5,307 nucleotides of DNA from an uncultured Chlamydiae bacterium. Its GTDB lineage: Bacteria; Chlamydiota; Chlamydiia; Chlamydiales; SM23-39. Under the pieces are notes generated by a model. That model saw only the letters and a program-made list of their open reading frames with translations, had not been told where the DNA came from and searched no databases. Made by a program: the position numbers and the translations under genes. Below, one piece after another: positions 1-5,307 of the stretch (its first letter is position 1; each line of letters starts with the position of its first letter). The stretch is from the NCBI GenBank assembly GCA_903909295.1, contig CAIVVG010000027.1:1-5307 (forward strand), in the 5' to 3' direction.

Positions 1-56
1 CGGATTTGAAATCTCTCCGCTTGTTTTCAGGGCCATTTAAAAAAGCGATCGCTAAA
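1..56. other. Left-edge flank, coding status unresolved
   Basis: Fifty-six bases lie between the window edge and the recA stop, and no call is secure. Three readings are possible. On the plus strand, frame 3 is open from position 3 to a TAG at 69-71, ending FKKAIAKLYSY and overlapping the recA 3' end by 15 bp. Plus frame 2 ends at TAA 38-40. On the minus strand an ATG at 36-34 directly follows an in-frame TAA and is open to the edge (MALKTSGEISNP), but it has no visible Shine-Dalgarno sequence. A 10-bp perfect palindrome AGCGATCGCT (44-53) lies just after recA. The sequence beyond the edge is needed to choose between a convergent gene and a downstream gene. Confidence 0.25.
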
Positions 57-1094
57 TTATACTCCTACTAGAGCTTCGGGAGCTTTCCTCGCTTGCGCTT
101 TTGCATAGATGGCTGTTTCGATCTCTTCAGCCAGTTTGGAATTCTTTTTCAGCTCTTCGCGCACCGCTTCGCGACCTTGTCCCAATCGGTGAGTTCCGTA
201 GCTGAACCAGGCCCCTTTTTTATCGATGACTCCCATTTCTGCTCCCACGTCGATCAAAGATCCGATGTGAGAGATCCCCTCGTTGAACATGATGTCAAAT
301 TCTGCGGTTTGGAAGGGGGGCGCACATTTGTTTTTGACGACTTTGACTTTTACGCGCGAGCCGATTTCATTGGTATTGTCGGCATTTTTAATGCCGGTGA
401 CGCGGCGGATGTCTAAGCGGATCGAGGCGTAGAACTTCAGTGCGCGGCCCCCTGTCGTTGTTTCGGGGTTTCCAAACATCACGCCGATTTTTTCTCGGAT
501 CTGGTTGATGAAGATGGCGCAGGTGTTGCTGCGGGAGAGAGTGGCTGTGAGTTTTCTGAGCGCCTGCGACATCATTCTCGCTTGCAATCCCATGAACTGA
601 TCTCCGATTTCCCCTTCGAGCTCCGATTTGGGAACCAGGGCTGCGACGGAGTCGATCACGATGACGTCGACCGCGTTGGAACGGGCGAGCATTTCTGCGA
701 TGTTGAGCGCCTCTTCTCCATTATCGGGCTGAGAGATCATCAGATCGTTGACATTGACCCCAATTTTGGAGGCATAGATCGGGTCGAGGGCGTGCTCTGC
801 GTCGATGTAGGCGGCAAATCCCCCTGTTTTTTGCGCATTGGCGACGATGTGGGTAGCCAGGGTCGATTTACCGGAGGATTCAGGGCCGAAGATCTCCACA
901 ATACGGCCGCGGGGAATCCCCCCAATGCCGAGCGCGAGGTCCAGGGCAATTGCACCCGTTTTAATGACCGAGAGCCCTTGAGAGGAGGAGTGTTTTCCTA
1001 AGGCCATAATAGCCCCATCCCCGAATTGTTTCTGAATCTGGGCGACGGCAAGCTCGAGGGCTTTTTTCTTACTTTGGTCTGCTGGTTGCGACAT
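57..1094 (-). CDS. recA: RecA recombinase
   Basis: This is the complete 345-residue RecA, the ATP-dependent recombinase that forms filaments on single-stranded DNA, pairs homologous strands and drives recombinational repair in the cytoplasm. Visible motifs are Walker A GPESSGKST at residues 70-78, the catalytic-glutamate segment with E100 in AEHALDP, Walker B VIVIDS around 144-149, the L1 DNA-binding loop region near 159-170, INQIR with the ATP-sensing glutamine Q198, and the L2 loop GVMFGNPETTTGG at 204-216. The C-terminal domain carries KNKCAPPF at 254-261, close to chlamydial RecA as I remember it. E. coli RecA (353 residues) has a strongly acidic tail. Here the protein ends KAPEALVGV, so that tail is missing or neutral. 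The start is firm: AAGGAG stands 6 nt upstream of the ATG. No LexA-type operator is visible upstream, which fits Chlamydiota, where the pathogenic members are known to lack LexA. Confidence 0.99.
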   Translation of the reverse strand: MSQPADQSKKKALELAVAQIQKQFGDGAIMALGKHSSSQGLSVIKTGAIALDLALGIGGIPRGRIVEIFGPESSGKSTLATHIVANAQKTGGFAAYIDAEHALDPIYASKIGVNVNDLMISQPDNGEEALNIAEMLARSNAVDVIVIDSVAALVPKSELEGEIGDQFMGLQARMMSQALRKLTATLSRSNTCAIFINQIREKIGVMFGNPETTTGGRALKFYASIRLDIRRVTGIKNADNTNEIGSRVKVKVVKNKCAPPFQTAEFDIMFNEGISHIGSLIDVGAEMGVIDKKGAWFSYGTHRLGQGREAVREELKKNSKLAEEIETAIYAKAQARKAPEALVGV

Positions 1095-1100
1095 GAAGAA

Positions 1101-1106
1101 CTCCTT
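1101..1106 (-). promoter_or_regulatory. recA ribosome binding site
   Basis: On the minus strand AAGGAG lies 6 nt before the recA ATG (1094-1092). It is the strongest Shine-Dalgarno sequence in the window and fixes the recA start. Confidence 0.85.
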
Positions 1107-1115
1107 TTTCTTTCC

Positions 1116-1144
1116 ATATTAGCATTCTTCTCGCGAAAAAAAAC
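1116..1144 (-). promoter_or_regulatory. Possible recA promoter (extended -10)
   Basis: On the minus strand, TGC directly precedes TAATAT (1121-1116), giving an extended -10 pattern with 4 of 6 matches to TATAAT. At 17-bp spacing the -35 position reads GTTTTT, which is a poor match, so the call depends on the TGn extension. Transcription would begin near 1109, giving a leader of about 15 nt that just includes the ribosome binding site. The site lies between recA and the inverted-repeat element, so recA could be transcribed without needing the element. The evidence is weak because it rests on consensus matching alone. Confidence 0.3.
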
Positions 1145-1169
1145 CTCATTTTTGCTTCAATGCGGAAAA

Positions 1170-1328
1170 GGGCCTCTTTCATAAATTCATCACAGGATGC
1201 GGCCGAGCGAGGCAAAGCCAGATCTTAAGCGAAGCGTTCCGAACGACGAGTTCATAGCGAAAGCTATGGACGAGGAGGAGGATGGATATGGCGAAGCCGC
1301 AGCCCTGATGAATTTATGAAAGAGGCCC
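1170..1328. repeat. 159-bp MITE-like inverted-repeat element
   Basis: A perfect 23-bp inverted repeat bounds this stretch: the left arm is 1170-1192 (begins GGGCCTCTTTC) and the right arm is 1306-1328 (ends GAAAGAGGCCC). Pairing continues inward with GG 1195-1196 to CC 1303-1304 and TGCGGC 1198-1203 to GCCGCA 1296-1301. The centre holds a tetraloop hairpin. No transposase is encoded, and the size and terminal repeats fit a non-autonomous miniature element or a REP-like genomic repeat. The flanks are GAAAA (1165-1169) and GTAAA (1329-1333), which could be a decayed 5-bp target duplication. The similarity extends inward, because 1165-1174 and 1329-1338 match at 9 of 10 bases. Only one copy is present in the window, so mobility is inferred and the parent transposase family cannot be named. 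Confidence 0.7.
1250..1271 (+). other. Hairpin with GAAA tetraloop inside the repeat element
   Basis: CATAGC (1253-1258) and GCTATG (1263-1268) form a perfect 6-bp stem closed by GAAA, a GNRA-type loop that is stable in RNA. The stem extends by a G-U, a U-A and a G-C pair to 1250 and 1271, giving 9 pairs. It lies close to the middle of the 159-bp element, so a transcript of the whole element would form a long stem with this hairpin near its end. No T-run follows, so it is not an intrinsic terminator. Confidence 0.6.
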
Positions 1329-1338
1329 GTAAAGGGCC
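1324..1338 (+). promoter_or_regulatory. Hairpin at the glk translation start region
   Basis: GGCCC (1324-1328, the last five bases of the right repeat arm) can pair with GGGCC (1334-1338) across the loop GTAAA. The only Shine-Dalgarno-like bases for glk, AAGG at 1332-1335, fall in the loop and 3' arm of this hairpin, 9 nt before the ATG. The same GGCCC also belongs to the 23-bp arm pairing with 1170-1192, so the two folds exclude each other. Any effect on glk translation is inferred. Confidence 0.35.
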
Positions 1339-1344
1339 CATAAA

Positions 1345-2298
1345 ATGATTCTAGCAGGTGACGTAGGGGGGACGCATACGCGGCTCGCTTTCTTCAAAAA
1401 GGGAAAACTGGTTGGCGCAGAGCGGAAATTTCCGAGTCGGAGTTATCCGAACCTGGAGGCGATTGTCCAGGAGTTTCTCGCTAGCGAAAACCACGTTCCT
1501 AAGCGCGCCTGTTTTGGGATTGCGGGACCTGTGCGCGAAGGGGTGTGCAAAGCCACCAATCTCCCTTGGATCGTGGATGCCGAGCATCTCGGCCACCAAC
1601 TCAAAATAGCGCATGTCCATCTTTTGAACGATCTGGAAGCCAATGCCTATGGCATTCGAGCGTTACAACCCGATTCTTTTTCCTTTATTCAGCACGGGGT
1701 CCCCCACCAGAGGGGAAATCAGGCGCTTATCTCTGCGGGGACGGGCCTTGGAGAAGCGTGCCTTTATTGGGACGGAAACAGCCACCGCCCTTTTGCTTGC
1801 GAGGGGGGGCACGTCGATTTTGCACCGCGTAATGAGGAGGAGTTTGCTCTCTTTCTTTATTTGAAAGAACGGTTTCCGCACGTCTCCTACGAGAGAGTTG
1901 TATCAGGACCAGGGCTCCAGTCTATTTATGCTTTTTTGGTGGAAACAAACCGAAAACCTCCAGCCCCTCTCACTAACCCCGATGCGCAGACAATTGCTGA
2001 GTGGGGGCGAGGCAATCAGGACCCCACCTGCGCTTATGCGCTCGATTGGTTCATTTCGCTCTATGGCGCTGCTGCGGGGAACTTGGCTTTGAAATTTCTC
2101 GCTTTAGGGGGGTGCTACCTCGGTGGTGGGATTGTCCCCCACTTGGTCGATCGGATGCGCAGCGGTGGATTTATTAATTCCTTCTGTGATAAGGGACGTT
2201 TTAGAGATCTGCTCGCATCGATCCCCATCTGGGTGATTTTAAATGACAATACGGCACTTTTAGGAGCAGCTCTGTTTGGGGAGCAGCATGAACATTGA
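1345..2298 (+). CDS. glk: Glucokinase (Glk family)
   Basis: This 317-residue cytoplasmic enzyme should phosphorylate glucose with ATP to give glucose 6-phosphate. It matches the E. coli Glk type (321 residues, ASKHA fold) along its whole length. Visible motifs are the phosphate-1 loop GDVGGTHTRLA at 5-15, LLND at 93-96 with D96 as the expected catalytic base, phosphate-2 AGTGLG at 131-136, the sugar-binding EGGHVDFAP at 153-161 (E153 and H156), ERVVSGPGL at 183-191 (E183), the adenosine-side LGGCYLGGGIVP at 254-265, and DNTALLGAALFG near the end. The ATG is chosen because the family begins only a few residues before the GD.GGT motif. The ribosome binding site is weak (AAGG, 9 nt upstream). 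Its stop overlaps the following glycosidase gene, suggesting coupled expression. Pathogenic Chlamydia lack glucokinase, whereas Protochlamydia is reported to have one and to use glucose. Confidence 0.95.
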   Translation: MILAGDVGGTHTRLAFFKKGKLVGAERKFPSRSYPNLEAIVQEFLASENHVPKRACFGIAGPVREGVCKATNLPWIVDAEHLGHQLKIAHVHLLNDLEANAYGIRALQPDSFSFIQHGVPHQRGNQALISAGTGLGEACLYWDGNSHRPFACEGGHVDFAPRNEEEFALFLYLKERFPHVSYERVVSGPGLQSIYAFLVETNRKPPAPLTNPDAQTIAEWGRGNQDPTCAYALDWFISLYGAAAGNLALKFLALGGCYLGGGIVPHLVDRMRSGGFINSFCDKGRFRDLLASIPIWVILNDNTALLGAALFGEQHEH

Positions 2299-4933
2299 GC
2301 AAAAACGGATCGCTGAAGAGGGCACTGCCTGGGAGCGATGGGGACCCTATCTCTCCGAGCGAGCTTGGGGCACTGTTCGAGAAGACTACAGCGCCAATGG
2401 AGATGCTTGGAGCTCCTTTCCTCACGATCATGCGAGGATGCGGGCGTATCGCTGGTCAGAGGATGGAATTGGGGGCATTTGCGACCGCTACCAGGTCCTC
2501 TGCTTTGCTCCCGCTTTTTGGAATGGACAAGACCCGATTTTAAAAGAGCGGCTCTTCGGATTGAATTCCTGGGAAGGCAATCACGGGGAAGACGTGAAAG
2601 AATACTACTATTACCTCGATGGGACTCCGACGCACAGCTATCTCAAATACCTCTATAAGTACCCCCAAGCAGCTTTTCCCTATGACACCCTCGTGGAGGA
2701 AAACCAAGAAAGGAGTCCCAAAGAACGGGAATTTGAGTTGATCGATACGGGTATTTTTGATGAGAATCGCTACTTTGATATTTTTATCGAGTATGCAAAA
2801 GTCGATTCCGAAAATATCTACATCCAGATTGAGGCGATCAATCGGGGTCCCGTCGCCGCTCCCCTCCATATTTTACCTCAATTATGGTTTCGCAATCAGT
2901 GGTCTTGGGGTCCAGAAGCCGCTCCCGAGCCGCTCATTCAAGGAGATCCCAAAAATCCCCTCTGTTTGATCGTCGATGGGAGTAAAGTGCAATCTCCCCG
3001 CTATCTTCTCTTTAAATACTCAATAGGTCGCCGCTACCTCTACGGAAGCCCCCATGGAAAAACCCTTTTTACAAATAATGAATCCAACAGAGAAGCCCTT
3101 TGGGGAACTCCCAATGATACTCCGTATGTGAAAGACGCTTTTCACCGGTATCTGATTGACAACGAAAAAGAGGCAGTCAGTCCGGAAAGCCAAGGCACAA
3201 AAGGGGCTTTTCACTATTTTTTCCCGAAGATTGCACCGGGAAAAAGCGCTGTGGTGCAACTGCGCCTCTCCGATAAACCTCTGAAAGAGCCTCTCGCTGA
3301 TTGTGAAAAAGTGATCGCTGCACGAAAAAAAGAAGCAGATGCCTTTTATGAAGCGGTCGCTCCCCGCCATGCGACCGAAGAAGAAAAAGAGATTCAAAGG
3401 CAAGCTTTTGCCGGGATGATCTGGAATAAACAGATGTACAACTACGATGTGGGCACCTGGCTTGCAGGAGATAATCCCCTCCTTCCCCCTCCCGATGAAC
3501 ACAAAAAAATTCGGAATACCCACTGGCGCCACATCGTCTCCATGCGTATTTTGTCTATGCCCGACAAATGGGAATACCCTTGGTTTGCCGCTTGGGATCT
3601 TACGTTCCATGCCCTCTCTTTTGCACCCATTGATTTGCAATTCGCAAAGCAGCAGCTTTGGCTTCTTCTCCTCGACCAATTTCAACATCCCAATGGAGCG
3701 ATCCCCGCTTACGAATGGGAGTTTAGCGACGTCAATCCCCCCGTACAAGCTTGGGCCGCTTTCCACCTGTTTGAATATGAGAAAAAAAAGAACGGCGTTG
3801 AGGATTACGCTTTTTTAGAAAAGTGTTTTCACAAACTCCTCCTTAACTTCGCCTGGTGGGTCAATAAAGTCGATAGCTTGGGAAATAATATTTTTGAGGG
3901 AGGGTTTTTGGGGATGGATAACATCGGTTTTGGAGACCGATCCCAAAAATTGCCCGAAGGATTTTTGCTCGATCAGTCAGATGGAGCCGGGTGGATTTCT
4001 CTCCTCTGCTTAAATCTCATGCGGATCTCCCTTACGCTCGCTAAAAAAAATCCGATTTATGAAAGTTTAGGGATCAAATTCTTCCAGCACTTTATCTACG
4101 TCACAGCCGCCATGCGCAAAGGGTACTGGCGCTCCTATGATATGTGGAATGAAAAAGATGGGTTTTTCTACAGCCATTTACGCCATCCCGATGGACAATC
4201 GGAAATCATCCCAGTGCGCTCTCTTGTGGGGATCATCCCGTTTTTCGCTTGCGATGTGTGGGACGAAGACGAACTCAAACAATTTCCCTCATTCTATGAG
4301 TCGTATGAGTGGATGATTCAAAAGAGGAGCCACCTCACTTCCCAGTGTATTCAAAAAATTCCCCATGAAAAAGGGCATAAACATGTATTTGGCCTTCTGT
4401 CTGCTCATGAGATGGAACGGTTTTTACAAAACATCTGGGATCCAGAAGAATTTCGCTCCCCTTACGGTCTCAGGAGCCTTTCCAAATACCACGAAAAACA
4501 TCCCGTGAGCATGGGGGGAAGTACCATTGGGTACGAGCCAGGAGAGGCCCTTGAAAAAATCAAAGGGGGCAATTCCAATTGGCGAGGACCTGTGTGGTTT
4601 CCCCTGAATTATCTGCTGATCGATACGCTAGAGCGGTTGGGAGATACCTATGGGGAGCACTTAAAGATCAAAGTGAGAAAAGAAAAACCGGTGACCCTTT
4701 CGGAAATGGCCCGATGGTTTTCCGAAAAGCTGGTCGAAGTGTTTAAAAAAGACAAGCATGGCAATCGGCCCTTCTTTGGAGATACCAAAAAATTCCAAAA
4801 AGACCCCCACTTCAAAGACTACCTGTTTTTTCATGAGCATTTTCATGGAGACAATGGGCGCGGGTTAGGAGCTAGCCACCAAAATGGCTGGACGGGACTG
4901 GTCGCGAATCTGATCGAGATGATCCGTAAATAA
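2288..4933 (+). CDS. GH63/MGH1-like glucosidase, cytosolic
   Basis: A large glycoside hydrolase of 881 residues from the ATG at 2288. It resembles full-length bacterial 'glucosidase' proteins of the MGH1-like/GH63 group, which are about 880-900 residues. The N-terminal half (about 1-330) has WGPYLSERAWGTVREDYS at 18-35, FPHDHARMRAYRW at 44-56 and LPQLWFRNQWSWG at 196-208. An (alpha/alpha)6 catalytic domain follows at about 370-880. Likely acid/base residues, by analogy with GH63, are D437 in AAWDLTFH and E850 in FFHEHFHGDNGRG. NWRGPVWFPLNY at 764-775 is a typical GH63 signature. No signal peptide or membrane segment is seen, so it is probably cytosolic. The gene overlaps glk by 11 bp. A TTG at 2276 with AGGAG 9 nt upstream would add four residues. 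I prefer the ATG because MNIEQKRIAEE fits the family N-terminus, although its GGAG is only 4 nt away. The substrate is unknown: alpha-glucosides are likely, but glucosyl- or mannosylglycerate is also possible. Confidence 0.88.
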   Translation: MNIEQKRIAEEGTAWERWGPYLSERAWGTVREDYSANGDAWSSFPHDHARMRAYRWSEDGIGGICDRYQVLCFAPAFWNGQDPILKERLFGLNSWEGNHGEDVKEYYYYLDGTPTHSYLKYLYKYPQAAFPYDTLVEENQERSPKEREFELIDTGIFDENRYFDIFIEYAKVDSENIYIQIEAINRGPVAAPLHILPQLWFRNQWSWGPEAAPEPLIQGDPKNPLCLIVDGSKVQSPRYLLFKYSIGRRYLYGSPHGKTLFTNNESNREALWGTPNDTPYVKDAFHRYLIDNEKEAVSPESQGTKGAFHYFFPKIAPGKSAVVQLRLSDKPLKEPLADCEKVIAARKKEADAFYEAVAPRHATEEEKEIQRQAFAGMIWNKQMYNYDVGTWLAGDNPLLPPPDEHKKIRNTHWRHIVSMRILSMPDKWEYPWFAAWDLTFHALSFAPIDLQFAKQQLWLLLLDQFQHPNGAIPAYEWEFSDVNPPVQAWAAFHLFEYEKKKNGVEDYAFLEKCFHKLLLNFAWWVNKVDSLGNNIFEGGFLGMDNIGFGDRSQKLPEGFLLDQSDGAGWISLLCLNLMRISLTLAKKNPIYESLGIKFFQHFIYVTAAMRKGYWRSYDMWNEKDGFFYSHLRHPDGQSEIIPVRSLVGIIPFFACDVWDEDELKQFPSFYESYEWMIQKRSHLTSQCIQKIPHEKGHKHVFGLLSAHEMERFLQNIWDPEEFRSPYGLRSLSKYHEKHPVSMGGSTIGYEPGEALEKIKGGNSNWRGPVWFPLNYLLIDTLERLGDTYGEHLKIKVRKEKPVTLSEMARWFSEKLVEVFKKDKHGNRPFFGDTKKFQKDPHFKDYLFFHEHFHGDNGRGLGASHQNGWTGLVANLIEMIRK

Positions 4934-4961
4934 AAAAACCAGGCTGGGGTTGCCAGCCTGG
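4932..4961 (-). terminator. Intrinsic terminator of the outer-membrane protein gene
   Basis: CCAGGCTGG (4939-4947) and CCAGCCTGG (4953-4961) form a perfect 9-bp GC-rich stem around a 5-nt loop. Read on the minus strand, the stem is followed at once by seven T residues (4938-4932), the classic Rho-independent layout, about 32 bp after the porin-like stop. On the plus strand the sequence after the stem is CTAAAGAG, with no U-tract, so it is a poor terminator for the glk-glucosidase operon, though the hairpin could still stabilise that transcript's 3' end. The T-run directly abuts the glucosidase stop codon. Confidence 0.88.
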
Positions 4962-4982
4962 CTAAAGAGAAACACAGATTGG

Positions 4983-5005
4983 GTTGATTTCTACTAGAAA
5001 TCAAC
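4983..5005. repeat. Perfect 23-bp palindrome across the porin-like stop codon
   Basis: GTTGATTTCTA (4983-4993) and TAGAAATCAAC (4995-5005) are exact inverted copies around the single base 4994. The TAG stop of the minus-strand outer-membrane gene (4996-4994) lies at the centre, and the right arm encodes its last three residues (V-D-F). It could form a hairpin of about 9 bp, but no T-run follows, and a separate strong terminator lies about 22 bp further on. Its function is unknown. An mRNA 3'-end hairpin or a protein-binding site are possibilities. Confidence 0.8.
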
Positions 5006-5306
5006 TCTTGCTGTGATAGTCAAACCTTGCAGATACAAGTTACCAGCAGCGATTCTGTGAGCAACTTGTTGACGAGCAGATCCACAGGTAAACATGTTCT
5101 GGTTGAAGAACACTTGGAAGTCATACCCAGCAGCTAGATCGATATACCAGCTGTTGTTGTCGAAGTAAGATCCCCAAGCAAATCCGAGCTCGAGATCCAT
5201 GTGAGGTCTGACTGTGCCGAGGTGGTTGTTTTTCAGACTAGGAGACCAAGTAGCGAGGATGCCGCTTGAAGACTCTGAGTGAGACAGTCTTGTGTAGTCT
5301 GTGTAG
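4994..5306 (-). CDS. MOMP-like outer-membrane beta-barrel protein, C-terminal part
   Basis: The last 104 codons including the stop (103 residues) of a gene whose start lies beyond the right edge. The frame is open to the window end, and the internal ATG at 5200 is not the real start. The sequence has the alternating aromatic and polar pattern of transmembrane beta-strands: ELGFAWGSYFDNN, then WYIDLAAGYDFQVFFNQNMF, then LYLQGLTITARVDF. It ends in phenylalanine, the usual C-terminal signal for insertion by the BAM machinery. The strand content and the F..QNMF / LYLQGLT..A..DF ending resemble the MOMP-like porin families of chlamydia-like bacteria (also annotated as Lpg1974-type pore-forming outer-membrane proteins). 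That family assignment comes from memory. A well-placed intrinsic terminator follows, as expected for a gene expressed on its own transcript. Signal peptide and promoter are outside the window. Confidence 0.7.
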   Translation of the reverse strand, partial: YTDYTRLSHSESSSGILATWSPSLKNNHLGTVRPHMDLELGFAWGSYFDNNSWYIDLAAGYDFQVFFNQNMFTCGSARQQVAHRIAAGNLYLQGLTITARVDF

Positions 5307-5307
5307 A

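Noticed and set aside
44..53. AGCGATCGCT palindrome followed on the minus strand by a T-run, as a recA terminator
   Set aside because: With a minimal loop only about three pairs remain, too few for an intrinsic terminator. No longer stem can be extended around it.
93..1001. Plus-strand frames at 93-416 and 582-1001
   Set aside because: Both are antisense to recA, whose identity is certain, and neither shows family motifs.
1241..1253. GAAC-N5-GTTC resembling a Gram-positive SOS (LexA) box upstream of recA
   Set aside because: The known box has a 4-base spacer and flanking C/G (CGAAC-N4-GTTCG). Here the spacer is 5, and the site is over 100 bp from the likely recA promoter and inside the repeat element. 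LexA is not expected in Chlamydiota.
1170..1328. Autonomous insertion sequence or CRISPR/tRNA-like feature
   Set aside because: There is no transposase frame, no repeated spacer pattern and no cloverleaf with a CCA end. The element is too short to be more than a non-autonomous repeat.
3020..3766. Antisense open frame of 248 codons on the minus strand opposite the glucosidase gene
   Set aside because: It lies wholly inside a well-supported gene with family motifs on the plus strand. Its translation is rich in F, S and K without recognisable motifs and it has no neighbour context, so it is a shadow of the coding strand.
4994..5200. A complete 68-residue protein starting at the ATG at 5200
   Set aside because: The frame stays open upstream to the window edge with barrel-like sequence, so this is only the 3' end of a longer outer-membrane protein gene.

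Overview
The window reads as chromosomal DNA from a chlamydia-like ('environmental') member of the Chlamydiota. Three things point there: a RecA whose core and C-terminal half resemble chlamydial RecA (for example the KNKCAPPF stretch followed by TAEFD and FNEGIS), a glucokinase (absent from pathogenic Chlamydia but present in amoeba-associated relatives), and at the right edge the C-terminus of a MOMP-like outer-membrane beta-barrel protein. The phylum is an inference from remembered family sequences. Genus is not resolved.

Layout, left to right. Positions 1-56 hold unresolved flanking sequence. recA lies on the minus strand (57-1094), complete, with a strong ribosome binding site. The 250-bp divergent intergenic region (1095-1344) is dominated by a compact element of 159 bp (1170-1328). 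It is bounded by perfect 23-bp inverted repeats, has a GAAA-capped hairpin near its centre, and is open to reading on both strands. It resembles a MITE or REP-like non-autonomous repeat and ends 16 bp before the glucokinase start. On the plus strand, glk (1345-2298) and a GH63/MGH1-like glucosidase gene (2288-4933) overlap by 11 bp and form a probable two-gene operon. On the minus strand, entering from the right edge, is the 3' end of the outer-membrane protein gene (4994-5306). Its stop codon sits inside a perfect 23-bp palindrome, and it is followed by a strong intrinsic terminator placed between the convergent genes.

How the genes may work together: the glucosidase has no signal peptide and is probably cytosolic. 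It would release glucose or a related hexose from an oligosaccharide or glycoside, and glucokinase would convert free glucose to glucose 6-phosphate. This is a small sugar-salvage module, consistent with chlamydia-like bacteria that can use host or stored glucose. recA and the porin-like gene look unrelated to it.

The genes are ordinary members of known families. The least explained structure is the inverted-repeat element between recA and glk, followed by the palindrome across the porin stop codon. I see no new multi-gene system here.
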